In this document: piece after piece, positions 44,709 through 54,600 of the stretch | How the letters are laid out: the number at the start of each line of letters is the position of its first letter | How positions within the stretch are numbered: position 1 is the first letter of the stretch | Assembly: GCF_000374165.1 (NCBI RefSeq) | Contig: NZ_KB893761.1 | Coordinates: 1 to 64,000 of the forward strand | Direction of reading: 5' to 3' | Source of the DNA: Parafrankia elaeagni | GTDB lineage: Bacteria; Actinomycetota; Actinomycetes; Frankiales; Frankiaceae | DNA: 64,000 bases | Notes under the pieces: generated by a model | Told to the model about the DNA's origin: nothing | Seen by the model: only the letters and a program-made list of their open reading frames with translations | Databases searched by the model: none | Position numbers and translations under genes: made by a program

Positions 44709-46460
44709 ATGAGGAACGCCTCACACTCCGACCCGTCGGGGCTGGGGCGGGCACCTCTGGCCCGTCGGTTGCCTGTGCTCTGGCAGGCACCCACCGATCC
44801 GCCCGAGGTCCAGCCGTTCGAGGTCGGCCCGGGGACCACGGCCGGTCGATTCCTGTTGCACGCGATCCTCTCGGTGCCGCGGGTCTCCGTTCCCGCGGCG
44901 CTGACCTCGGCCCTGTGGCAGGTGGGCGAAGCCGCGGTCCCAGTGGTGATGGGCCTTGCGATCGACCGGGCGTTGGCAACCGGGAACGCGGGGCAGTTGG
45001 CGCTGTGGCTTGGCGTACTGGTGGCCTTGTACATCGTGTTGACGGTGGCGGCGAAGTTCGCCGTCCAGCTGACCGCGTATGCGATACAGCTGCTGCAGCA
45101 CCGACTCCGGAGCACCCTCTCGACCGGCGTACTGCATCCGGTCGGCGGCAGCGTCCACGCGCCGGGCGGCGGCGTCGTCTCGGTGATGACCAACGACGTC
45201 GCCCGCATGGGGAACGGGGTCCAGCTCGTGATCATGCCGATCGCGAGGATCACGACCATCGGATTCATCGCTGTGTCGCTGTTGACGACGCACTGGCTAC
45301 TCGGGCTTGCGGTGCTGGTGGGGGCGCCGGCGGCGGTGTGGTTGATGGGCATCCTCAGCGAGCGGCTGTCCCGGGACACCCGCGAGTACCAGGGACTGCT
45401 GGCCACCACAGTCGGACTGGCCACGGATGTCGTGGCCGGCTACCGGGTGGTCAAGGGGATACGCGCCGAGGACGAGGCGACCAGAAGGTACCGGCAGGCA
45501 AGCCAGGAGACGCTGGTCGGCGCCAAGCGCAATGCCGGACTGCTGGGGGGCTTCCTGATGGGCTCCGGTGTGGTCACCGGCACATTCGTCGCAGGGGTGA
45601 TGGGGCTGGCGGGCTGGTTCGCCGTGGACGGGCGGCTGAGCATCGGCGAGCTGATCGCCACCGTCGGCCTTGCTCAGGCGCTGCTGCCGCAGATCCAGTC
45701 GATCGCATACGACTCCATCCCCAACCTCGCCGGATCCCGCGCCGCGTCCGCGCACATTCTCGACGTGCTCAGAACCGACGTCGCCGTGACGCCCGAGCCT
45801 GACGAGGTGGCGCGGCCGGTGGTTCTTCAGCAGCTGCCGGTGCTGGAGGTGTCGACGCCCAGCGCGACGATCCGGGTAAAGCCCGGCGAACTCGTGGGAG
45901 TGCGCACCGACGACCTGACTGCTGCCCGCGTCGCCGAGGCGCTGCTGGATCCGCGTGGGTCTGGCAGCGAGGTGGAGGTGCGGCTGGACGGGATCGCCGC
46001 GCGGGAGTTGACCGCGCAGGAGTACCGTTCCTGGGTCACGCTCACGCCACACCGAGTCATGCTGTTCAGCGGAACGATCCGCGACAATCTCACCACCACT
46101 GCGGCCGCCCCCGAGCTGGTGGCAGCTGCGGTGCGGGCTGCGGCATGCGGTGATTTCGCCACCGATCTCGACCTCCCGGTCGGCGAGGACGGCAATCGCT
46201 TCTCCGGCGGCCAGCTCCAGCGACTCGCGCTTGCCCGCGCCCTGGCCAGCGACGCGCCGGTGCTCGTGCTGCATGACCCGACCACGGCGGTCGACTCGGT
46301 CACCGAACACACGATCGCGAAGCGGCTGCGCGACGTCCGCGCGGGCCGCTCGACCCTGCTGATCACCTCGTCACCCGCGTTGCTGGGCAGCTGCGACCGC
46401 GTCGTCGACCTGCTCGCGGAGGCAGCGGAGGCACCAGTGCACGCAAGGACAACATCATGA
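44709..46460 (+). CDS. ABC exporter half-transporter, subunit with degenerate Walker A
   Basis: 583 residues from ATG 44709: a six-helix exporter membrane domain (about 60-330) and a nucleotide-binding domain (about 370-575). The place of the Walker A loop reads PGELVGVRTDDLTAARVAEA, with no GxxGxGK(S/T). The signature FSGGQLQRLALARAL near 498 is intact, and the Walker B VLVLHDPTTAVD has Pro where the catalytic Glu should be. This subunit cannot bind ATP normally but can supply the signature to its partner. It overlaps the next gene by ATGA. Siderophore export is inferred from the NRPS context and the divergent iron box; mycobacterial IrtAB-like import is a weaker alternative, as no siderophore-reducing domain is fused. 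Confidence 0.85.
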   Translation: MRNASHSDPSGLGRAPLARRLPVLWQAPTDPPEVQPFEVGPGTTAGRFLLHAILSVPRVSVPAALTSALWQVGEAAVPVVMGLAIDRALATGNAGQLALWLGVLVALYIVLTVAAKFAVQLTAYAIQLLQHRLRSTLSTGVLHPVGGSVHAPGGGVVSVMTNDVARMGNGVQLVIMPIARITTIGFIAVSLLTTHWLLGLAVLVGAPAAVWLMGILSERLSRDTREYQGLLATTVGLATDVVAGYRVVKGIRAEDEATRRYRQASQETLVGAKRNAGLLGGFLMGSGVVTGTFVAGVMGLAGWFAVDGRLSIGELIATVGLAQALLPQIQSIAYDSIPNLAGSRAASAHILDVLRTDVAVTPEPDEVARPVVLQQLPVLEVSTPSATIRVKPGELVGVRTDDLTAARVAEALLDPRGSGSEVEVRLDGIAARELTAQEYRSWVTLTPHRVMLFSGTIRDNLTTTAAAPELVAAAVRAAACGDFATDLDLPVGEDGNRFSGGQLQRLALARALASDAPVLVLHDPTTAVDSVTEHTIAKRLRDVRAGRSTLLITSSPALLGSCDRVVDLLAEAAEAPVHARTTS

Positions 46461-48220
46461 GCGGGGCATCTGCGGCAACCGGGCACGCGCTGCCGGTCGC
46501 GGGCGGCGGGGAGACAGCCAGAGAGGTGTGGCGGCTCAGCCGCGGGCACCGGCTCCGGCTCGTCGCTGTCGGAGTGCTGGGGATAGTCAGCACCGGCATC
46601 AACGTGATCCCGGCCTTGATCGTCGGTTACCTCGTCGACCGAGTGCAGGACGGTACCGCTGACTCCGGCACCGTGCTGACGGTCACGGCCGTCATGGTGC
46701 TCTCGGCAGTTCTCGGCGCGGTCGGCACCGCGGTGACGATCGTCATGGCCACCCGCGTCTACCACACCATCCTCGCCGCGCTGCGTGAACAGCTCGTGGG
46801 CCGCGCCATGACGCTCCCGCAGCACATCGTCGAACGCGCCGGGACCGGGGACCTGATCTCCCGGACCAGCGACGACGTCACCGCCGTAGCCGATGCCGCA
46901 CCCGCCGTGATCCCCGCGCTCACTGTCAGCGGGTTCTCCATCGTCGCGTCGCTGGGCGGGCTTGCGGCACTGGAATGGCCGTACGCCGTCGCGTTCGCCG
47001 TCGTACTGCCCGTCTACCTACTCGTCATGCGCTGGTATCTCCGCGTCGCTCCGCAGGTATATGGCGCCGAACGTGCGGCGATGAGCGCGCGGGCACAGCA
47101 GATCCTCGAGTCCCAGCGGGGCTACGCGACCGTACTCGGGCTCGGGCTCACCGAGCAGCGGCACCACACGGTGATGGCCACGTCCTGGGTTGTCGCGGTG
47201 CGCACACTCCGCGCGCGCACCGTGATGGCCATGCTCAGCCTCCGCCTGAACCTCGGGGAATGTCTGAGTCTGGCCACCGTCCTCATCGTCGGCTTCGTCC
47301 TGATCGATGCGGACGCATCCACCGTCGGCGGCGCCACCGCCGCGACGTTGATCGTCCTGCGTCTGCTCGGACCGCTCAACGAGCTGCTGTACGTCGTTGA
47401 CGACCTCCAGTCGGCCCTCGCATCGCTCAGCCGCATTATCGGGGTCGCCACCATCCCGGAGGAAGCGGGCGAGCTGACAGCGACAGCGGGCACGGGCATC
47501 GCCGTGCGGCTTCACGAGGTCGCATTCAGCTATGACGGCGGCCCCCGTGTGCTTGACAACCTCACCTTTGACGTCCCCGCCGGTCAGCGCGTCGCTGTGG
47601 TCGGCGCCTCCGGGGCCGGCAAGACGACGCTCGCCGGCGTCATCGCCGGCATCCACCTACCCGACACCGGGGCGGTGGCCCAGCCCGTCCGAACTACGTT
47701 GATCACCCAAGAGACGTACGTGTTCGCCGGCACCCTGCGGGACAATCTGACGCTCGGCGCCCCCAGCGCCACCGACCACGACATCCGTGCAGCGCTGGAC
47801 GCCACCGGGGCGGCCGGTCTGCTCGACCTGCTGCCGGACGATCTCAACACGATCATCGGGACCGGCGGGCATCCGCTCACCGATGCACAGGCTCAACAGC
47901 TCGCCCTCGCCCGACTACTGCTCGCCGACCCGGAACTGGCGATCCTCGACGAGGCGACCGCCGAGGCCGGCTCCACCCATGCGGGGTTGTTGGACCGTGC
48001 CGCCGAGGCGGTTCTGCGTGGTCGCACCGGGTTGGTGATCGCGCATCGCCTCTCCCAGGCCGCCACCTGTGACCGGATCATCGTCATGGAGCACGGCCGG
48101 ATCATCGAGACCGGAACACATGACGAGCTGGTCGCCGCTGGTGGCGTGTACGGCGGGCTGTGGAGCGCGTGGGAGGCCGGGCGGAGTATGAACAACAAGT
48201 CCGGGAAGGACTACTCATGA
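46457..48220 (+). CDS. ABC exporter half-transporter, catalytic partner subunit
   Basis: 587 residues starting inside the stop of the previous gene (ATGA). A six-helix membrane domain (about 30-310) is followed by a nucleotide-binding domain with intact Walker A VVGASGAGKTTLAG (near 380) and Walker B LAILDEATAEAG with the catalytic Glu (near 494). The signature is changed to LTDAQAQQLALARLL. It therefore complements the first subunit: its Walker A and B pair with the partner's intact FSGGQ to form one working ATP site, while the opposite site is dead. Such asymmetric heterodimers are typical of many exporters. The TGA overlaps the methyltransferase ATG (48217-48220). Confidence 0.87.
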   Translation: MSGASAATGHALPVAGGGETAREVWRLSRGHRLRLVAVGVLGIVSTGINVIPALIVGYLVDRVQDGTADSGTVLTVTAVMVLSAVLGAVGTAVTIVMATRVYHTILAALREQLVGRAMTLPQHIVERAGTGDLISRTSDDVTAVADAAPAVIPALTVSGFSIVASLGGLAALEWPYAVAFAVVLPVYLLVMRWYLRVAPQVYGAERAAMSARAQQILESQRGYATVLGLGLTEQRHHTVMATSWVVAVRTLRARTVMAMLSLRLNLGECLSLATVLIVGFVLIDADASTVGGATAATLIVLRLLGPLNELLYVVDDLQSALASLSRIIGVATIPEEAGELTATAGTGIAVRLHEVAFSYDGGPRVLDNLTFDVPAGQRVAVVGASGAGKTTLAGVIAGIHLPDTGAVAQPVRTTLITQETYVFAGTLRDNLTLGAPSATDHDIRAALDATGAAGLLDLLPDDLNTIIGTGGHPLTDAQAQQLALARLLLADPELAILDEATAEAGSTHAGLLDRAAEAVLRGRTGLVIAHRLSQAATCDRIIVMEHGRIIETGTHDELVAAGGVYGGLWSAWEAGRSMNNKSGKDYS

Positions 48221-49074
48221 CGGGAAATATTGTCGGCACGCCGGACAACACAGCGGTACGGACCGCATTGTGGCGCGCCCTGCACACACAGGTGGACGAG
48301 CCGCCGCACGTCCTTGAGGACGTGCTGGGTGCCCGGCTGGCGCAGGACGACGACGGATGGCGCGAGCGCAAGGACATGGTCCCCGGCGACTCGCGAGGAA
48401 AGCGCGCCACGGTCGTCGGGCGGGCGCGGTTGACCGAGGAGCTGGTGGCGCAGGCCGCGAGCCGCGGCGTGGGTCAGTACGTGATTCTCGGCGCAGGCCT
48501 GGACACCTACGCCCAGCGTCATCCCGATGCGGGGTCGACCATGACCGTCTTCGAGATCGACCAGCCGGAGACGCAGGGATGGAAGCGGAGCCGGCTGATC
48601 GAACTCGGATATGACATCCCTGACTGGTTGCGCCTGGTCCCGGTCGATTTCGAAGCGAATGACGACTGGTGGGATCGGCTGCAGGCGGCGGGATTCGATA
48701 CCTCACGTCCCGCGGTGGTGTCCTGGCTGGGGGTCACCATGTATCTGACCGAACAGGCCACGATGGCGACCCTCAAGCGGGTGGCGAGTCTGCCATCCGG
48801 CTCCTCGCTGATCCTCACGTTCTTCCGTCATATCGAAGATCTCGCACCCGAGGACGTACAGATTCGGCGAGCCTCCAGGGAGGGTGCTCGGCGGGCCGGT
48901 ACGCCGTTCATCAGCTTTTACACTCCCGACCAGATCATCGAACTGGCACGACAGGCAGGTTTCGCCGATGCCGAACACGTCTCGGCGGCCGACCTGGCCG
49001 ATCGCTACTTCGCGGGCCGGGCCGACGGCCTGCGGCCGTACAGCGGCGAGGAAGCGCTGATCGCCACCGTGTGA
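48217..49074 (+). CDS. Class I SAM-dependent methyltransferase (LCMT/TIGR00027-like)
   Basis: 285 residues from ATG 48217, which overlaps the exporter stop; a longer in-frame start at 48160 would lie inside the exporter gene. The SAM-binding region reads GVGQYVILGAGLDTYAQRHP, followed by VFEIDQPETQGWKRSRL and WLGVTMYLTEQATMATLKRV, typical of the leucine carboxyl methyltransferase-like family that O-methylates natural products. It is in the middle of the exporter-carrier operon, so methylation of a carboxyl or hydroxyl group of the siderophore or an intermediate is likely. The exact acceptor cannot be read from sequence. Confidence 0.8.
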   Translation: MTGNIVGTPDNTAVRTALWRALHTQVDEPPHVLEDVLGARLAQDDDGWRERKDMVPGDSRGKRATVVGRARLTEELVAQAASRGVGQYVILGAGLDTYAQRHPDAGSTMTVFEIDQPETQGWKRSRLIELGYDIPDWLRLVPVDFEANDDWWDRLQAAGFDTSRPAVVSWLGVTMYLTEQATMATLKRVASLPSGSSLILTFFRHIEDLAPEDVQIRRASREGARRAGTPFISFYTPDQIIELARQAGFADAEHVSAADLADRYFAGRADGLRPYSGEEALIATV

Positions 49075-49130
49075 CACAGCCGGCTGGAACTGTCAGAAGA
49101 GGTTGGGCAAGCAATGAACGAGGAGTCCCG

Positions 49131-49382
49131 ATGAGCCTGAACACCGAGCAGTTGATCGCCGATGTCGCCGACGTGTTGTACCTCGAACCCGCGGAGATCG
49201 ACTACGAGTTGAGCCTCCGCGACCAGGGGATGGACTCGGTGCGCCTCATGGATCTGGTGGAGCGGTGGCGCACCGCGGGGGTGGACCGGATCGACTTCAT
49301 CACCCTGGCCGAGGACTCGCGACTGGGTCACTGGATCGAGGTCATGGAGAAACTCCAAGCTGGTGACGAAGTGGCTTCATGA
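49131..49382 (+). CDS. Free-standing aryl/acyl carrier protein
   Basis: 83 residues from ATG 49131 with GAGGAG upstream. It resembles the C-terminal carrier domain of isochorismatase-type proteins (EntB/DhbB): YELSLRDQGMDSVRLMDLVE, then RIDFITLAEDSRLGHWI. The phosphopantetheine attachment site is Ser36 in GMDSVR. The isochorismatase half is absent. It is the natural acceptor for the acid activated by the aryl-AMP ligase and would deliver it to the first condensation domain. It is the last gene of the exporter operon and convergent with the siderophore-interacting protein. Confidence 0.85.
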   Translation: MSLNTEQLIADVADVLYLEPAEIDYELSLRDQGMDSVRLMDLVERWRTAGVDRIDFITLAEDSRLGHWIEVMEKLQAGDEVAS

Positions 49383-49458
49383 CCCTGCGGTAGGGGCGGT
49401 CGCCGGGCTCGTCGTGGACGACCCGGCCGGACCGCTCGGTGGGCCCATCATCCTCAGG

Positions 49459-51309
49459 TCACGGCGCCAGCACTCGCAACGTGTTACCCCACCCCACGAG
49501 CGACGTCGCGATCACTTTCAATCCGGCGTCGGCGATGACCGCCTCCAGTTCGTCCTCGGTGCGGTATCCAGACCCGTGGAGCGTCAGGCGCAGAATATCG
49601 AGTTCTGCGTCATGTTCATCCAACTCGTCGAGATCGAAGGTGTCCTCCACCAGTAGCACCCGACCACCGGGGCCCAGGCTCGCGGCGGCCCGCTGAAGAA
49701 TGAGCTTCGCCTCCGCGTCACGATGTTGTCCGAGCGTGTCGATGATCAGCACGGCGTCCGCGGATTCGGTCTTTTCGAACACCGACTGCTCGACAATCCG
49801 TATACGGTCGCGTCGCGTCGCATCTGCAATGCTCATCGGAATGTCCCTGCGGAACCAGTCCGCCGCGGTGGGGAGCGCCACGATGGTCACCGTCGCCTCC
49901 AGATGCCCCGCGGTGAGGTAGTCGGCGTGGACCACTGCGCTATCTGCGTGGACAACCATCTTGCCGACGCCCTCGAGCACGGGTGACTTCGCGAGCGGCT
50001 CGGCGAGTACCTGCGCGAACCGGGACCTGTTCTCCAGATGCTTGTTCTCAAAGGTCGCATCGCTGCGGAGGGCGTCCCAGTCCTTGCCGGTCACCGACTC
50101 CAACACCGGATGATCGTGGCGGACCGCCGCTTCAAGACCGTAGAACGCCTGCGACATGCGGAATTCGACCCCGCCGGAAACCAGGTGATCGAGCGCGGAC
50201 TCGTCGGTCAGAAACTCGCCGGTCTCACTGAGCCTGTATTCATCGCCTTCTTGTTCCAGGAGTCCGATCGCCTGCAGGTACCGCAGGAACTTCGCCAGGG
50301 AGCGTTCGTTCGCGCCGGTGTGCAGTGCGAGCGCCGGTATGGTGCGCACCCCGCGGCTGATGCAGTCGGCGATGCCGAGATTCGCGGCCGCCCGAATCGC
50401 CAACGGCGGAAGCAACTCGGACATCTCGTGGAACTTCCCGAAGGCCTCGTCGTTGCGCTCGGGGTCCGGCATGGCGGGGTCGTCGTCCAACGCCACAACC
50501 TCTGCGCGCCGCCAGTAGCCGGTGAAGTCGATGTCGGACCTGTCGACACCGCGTTCCTCGATGAGATGCCGCCGCAGATCGCGTACGACGGACTGTTCCC
50601 CGGCGAGCCAGGCGAACATCGAGCCCTCTCGCCAGCGGGCCTCGCGTACCGCCTGTAGCAGCAATGGCCTGGATCCCGCTGCCAGGCCGTCCCGCACGAC
50701 CCAGGTCACCTCGACACCGGGACGTGCCGGGAAGTCGATCCGGTGCGACTCCTCGGCCACCTCGATGTAGACGTCGGCCTGTGCTTCGTCGGGCAGTTCC
50801 CCGAGCAACCGGCCGATCGCCGGGATGGCCGTGTCGTCGCCGACAACGAGGTACCAGTCGTAACCTTCGGGCCACCTGGTGGAGGTCGAAGGCCCCCCGA
50901 CGTGGAGGCGATCACCGGGGTTCGCCCGGTACGCCCACGTCGTCGCGACGCCCACACCGTGTTTCACGAAGTCGATGTCGAGTTCGCGAGCCTGCGCGTC
51001 GTGACGTCGTACCGTGTAGACCCGCCACAGCGCCGGAGGGGCGGCCGGCCACCTGTACTTGCCGTCCTTGTGGACCGGGAGCACCGGCTCGCTTTCGCCA
51101 GGGTACGGAAAGATCAACCGAACATTGTCGTCGAAACCCTCGCTGGCAAACTCGGGGAAGATCGTGTCGTCGCTTCCGGTAAACGATCCCAGCTGATCAC
51201 CGGTCAGGGTCACACGGCGCAGCCCGGGAGTGATATCGACAACCCGCGCCACCTCCAACTCCCGCAGGACAATGGTGTGTACGACGGTCGGGCGGGCGTG
51301 ACGCGGCAC
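49459..51309 (-). CDS. Siderophore-interacting flavoprotein fused to a methyltransferase-like domain
   Basis: 616 residues. Residues 1-275 are a SIP-type ferric-siderophore reductase: FAD-binding RVYTVRRHDAQARELDIDFV, GPSTSTRWPEGYDWYLVVGD, and a C-terminal WLAGEQSVVRDLRRHLIEER. Such enzymes reduce Fe(III)-siderophore in the cytoplasm to release iron. Residues about 290-616 have the architecture of natural-product O-methyltransferases: a dimerisation/winged-helix part (LPPLAIRAAANLGIADCISR) and a C-terminal fold ending LRLTLHGSGYRTEDELEAVI. The SAM loop, normally DxGGGxG, reads VVHADSAVVHADYLTAGHLE and has lost its glycines. The second half may therefore be a structural or siderophore-binding module. 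The iron box 51374-51392 lies 65 bases upstream. Confidence 0.85.
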   Translation of the reverse strand: MPRHARPTVVHTIVLRELEVARVVDITPGLRRVTLTGDQLGSFTGSDDTIFPEFASEGFDDNVRLIFPYPGESEPVLPVHKDGKYRWPAAPPALWRVYTVRRHDAQARELDIDFVKHGVGVATTWAYRANPGDRLHVGGPSTSTRWPEGYDWYLVVGDDTAIPAIGRLLGELPDEAQADVYIEVAEESHRIDFPARPGVEVTWVVRDGLAAGSRPLLLQAVREARWREGSMFAWLAGEQSVVRDLRRHLIEERGVDRSDIDFTGYWRRAEVVALDDDPAMPDPERNDEAFGKFHEMSELLPPLAIRAAANLGIADCISRGVRTIPALALHTGANERSLAKFLRYLQAIGLLEQEGDEYRLSETGEFLTDESALDHLVSGGVEFRMSQAFYGLEAAVRHDHPVLESVTGKDWDALRSDATFENKHLENRSRFAQVLAEPLAKSPVLEGVGKMVVHADSAVVHADYLTAGHLEATVTIVALPTAADWFRRDIPMSIADATRRDRIRIVEQSVFEKTESADAVLIIDTLGQHRDAEAKLILQRAAASLGPGGRVLLVEDTFDLDELDEHDAELDILRLTLHGSGYRTEDELEAVIADAGLKVIATSLVGWGNTLRVLAP

Positions 51310-51373
51310 GGCGACTCCTCTTCGAGCAGGTGGCGTACCGAAACTCGGTGTGCCAGTAGTCAGATGTCAAAGC

Positions 51374-51392
51374 TTAGCATTGCCTAACATAA
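51374..51392. promoter_or_regulatory. IdeR/DmdR1-like iron box before the siderophore-interacting protein
   Basis: TTAGCATTGCCTAACATAA keeps both outer half-sites (TTAG and CTAAC..TAA), about 14 of 19 consensus positions, and lies 65 bases upstream of the gene start on the minus strand. Confidence 0.65.
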
Positions 51393-51651
51393 GAGCGTGT
51401 CTTGTGCGGCTGCTCTGGGTGCATATTGATCGAGAATATGATGGAGAGCAGCCCTGCCGGGCGGCTGGTCCCGGGCGAGTTCGGGGTGCCGATGCCGACG
51501 GCGACGGCGACGGCATACCGCCCGGTTCCAGGAGTGGACCCGGGCAGGTGCCCGGCCCCGGCTCGGCTCCACCGCAGGATCCTGGACATGCATGGTGCGG
51601 CCGGGAAAGAAACTTCCGCACCTGATACGAGAGACGCTCCAACGACATTCC
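51393..51651. other. Intergenic region, no gene seen
   Basis: This stretch lies between the iron box of the siderophore-interacting gene and the NRPS2 stop. Frames are open on several phases only because of high GC; none has family resemblance or a good ribosome site. No clear terminator hairpin was found. Confidence 0.4.
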
Positions 51652-54600
51652 TCACCTCGACCCGAGGGGTTGAGGGGAGAGCTGACGTTCGACGGCGGCC
51701 CGACGGAGTTGGTCTGTCAGAGTTGCTCGAAGATCGGCGGCCACTTTTTCCGCGAAGCCCAGGAAAGTGATCGTTGTCGTGTCCGGGTCGATGTGATAAC
51801 GGACAGTCGCGCGATACAACTGCTCGGTGCCCTCTGGGGTTGGTGACCCGCGGTCCGGCCCATAGACCCGCGTGAGGAGCACCGCGGGAGAGGGGGCACG
51901 CCGCAGTGCTCGGCGTCCGGCCTTGTTGTGGTAGCGCAGCAGTGCCAGCTCGGCGGTACCGGTCGACTCGGTCTCGTCGAGAGCGATGGTGGCGGCCGCG
52001 GTGAACGGACCGACTGACATCGTGTTGTCATCGGGAGTCAGTGGGACGTCTTCGTCGACCACGCCGCCGATCAGCGATGCGATTCCTGTTGAGTGGAAGG
52101 CGTTGCGGATGGCTTTGCTGACGACTCCTTCGGTGAGGGAGCTGTCCCAGCGGAAGGTGGCGACGGTGGCAGGGGCAAAGGTGGGTATGTCGATCGTCCG
52201 GGCTCGGGCGAGAAGGCCCTTCCAGCGATCGAGGCTGTCCGTGGCGACCGCGTCGCCGGCTGCTTCGATGGCTTCGAGGGCAGGGGCGAGCGATGGTGGG
52301 CGGAACACTTCCACTACGCCGGACACTGCCTGCTGAAGTGCCTCCGCAAGACGGTGCAGCGAGGCTCGGTCGACGGTTGCCGCGTGGACGGCGAGCACGG
52401 CAACCGTCTGTTCGGGGTTGTGTGTGAACACGAGGGCAGCCGGGCGGCCGGTCGAGATGTCAACGAGATCAACGGCGGCCGCCCTGATCGCGTCCACGTC
52501 CACGTCCACGTCGACGTTCGTGTCGGCGGTCAACTCCACGGTCTGGGGCTGGACTGTTTCCGGAGGTAGGAGGTAGGTGAACCAGAGCCGCCGGCCGGTA
52601 GCGTCAACTGACAGGCGAAGCGCGTCCGTGTTGGCGACGAGTGAGCGGAAAGACGAGGTGACCGATTCGCTCGTCGACCGCGCGGGCAAGTTGACGATCT
52701 CGGTGAAGACGTACTCATCGGGCGCGGGGTCCGCCTCGCGCAGCCGCTCGAGGGCAGCAGAAGTCGGTACAAGAACCGGCTCGGCCACAGTGGTGCCGTG
52801 TGTCGACGGTGCAAGCAGCGCGGCGAGGGCGCCAATAGTCCGTCGGACGAACACCTCAGACAGTTTGAACGTCAGATCGTGCTCACGAGCGCAGGCAACG
52901 AGTCGTGCCGCGGAAATACTGTCGCCGCCCAGGCGGAAGAAGTCGTTGTCCACACCGAGGTCGACGTCGTCGCTGAGGTGCAGTACGTCGCGGAAGATGC
53001 CGGCGAGGGCGATCTCGACGTCGGTTTCCGGTGGCCGGCCGTCGGCTGTGCCGGCAGCCAGGGTCGGTTGCGGCAACGCGCGGCGATCCAGTTTCCCGTT
53101 CGCCGTGACCGGGAATCGGTCCAGGCGCAGGAACGCCGTGGGCACCATGTAGTCCGGCAGCGACTGTGCGAGATGCTCGCGTAGCGCGTCGAACAGCACC
53201 GCGTCCTCGGCTGTCGTGGCACTGGCCGTGGTCACGTATGCCGCGAGGTACTTTCCACCGGCCGGGTGATCCAAGGTGGCGATCGCCGCACCCGACACTT
53301 CTGGATGCTGTTCGAGGACGGCGCTGATTTCGCCGGGTTCGATCCGGTATCCGCGTATTTTCACCTGATCATCGCTGCGGCCAAGGTATTCCAGCTGCCC
53401 TTGGGAGGTCCACCGCACCACATCACCCGTGCGATACAACCGTGCGCCCTTGTCGCTGAACGGATCGGCCACGAAGCGGCCAGCGGTCAGGCCCGTGCGA
53501 GCCACATATCCATCCGCGAGTTGTACCCCGCCCAGGTAGAGCTCACCTGCCACACCGATCGGCACCGGACGCAACCAGGTGTCAAGAACACGCGCTGTTG
53601 TGTTCGCCACCGGAACACCGATCGGTACCCCTACCGCATCGACGAGATCGGCCTGAACCACCGGGTGAGCGGTCACATCCACGGCCGCCTCCGTCGGCCC
53701 GTAGAGATTGTGCAGGTGCGCGTTCTCGAACAGCGCAACGGCACCGGTGGCAGAAGACACGGGCAATGCCTCGCCGGAGCAGAAAATTCGTCGTACCGAA
53801 CGCACCGACGCCCGGTTCGGATCCGAGGTGAGGAAGGCCTGCAGCATCGACGGAACAAAATGAGTGACCGTCACCGCGTGGCGGTCAATCACTTCCAGCA
53901 GATATTGTGGATCCTTGTGTCCGCCCTCCTGTGCCACGATTACCGCTGCACCGGTGACCAGCGGCAGGAAGAACTCCCACACCGACACGTCAAACGTGAA
54001 CGGGGTCTTCAGAAGCACCCGATCCGGCGCATCGATCTGGTAGAGATCGCGCATCCACCACAGTCGGTTGACTATTGCTCGGTGGGTGATCTGAACGCCT
54101 TTGGGGCGTCCGGAGGTGCCGGAAGTGAAGATCACGTACGCGGGATCCGCCGGGAGCAGTGGACGCGAGACCTGCGGTGGGTCGATCATGCTGGTACTGA
54201 GGTGTTGCCGCACCAGTTCGTCGTCGATGAACAGGAGGCGCACAGGGTGCTCGGTGAACACGTGATGATGAGCAGCGGCGGTGTGCCGGTCTGTGATCAC
54301 CGTTCCTGGTTCGGCGTCCGCAAGAATGTGCCTGACGCGTTCGGCAGGGTAGTCGGGGTCGATCGGCACATACGCCGCCCCGGCACGGATCACCCCGGCC
54401 AAAGCGACCACCAGATCGGCCGAGCGCGGCAGTGCGACCGCGACCCGATCCCCGACCCGCACGCCCTCCTCAACGAGAAGGTGGGCGAGAACGTTGACCC
54501 GCCTATCAAGGTCGCCATAGGTAAGTTCAGTGCTGTCATCGGCGATGACCGCGGCCGCGGCCGGGCTCGCCGCGACCTGCCGGCGCATCAACTCGTCAAG

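Noticed and set aside
51402-51770. Small plus-strand frame between the siderophore-interacting gene and NRPS2
   Set aside because: No family resemblance or ribosome site, and it overlaps the NRPS2 end in antisense.
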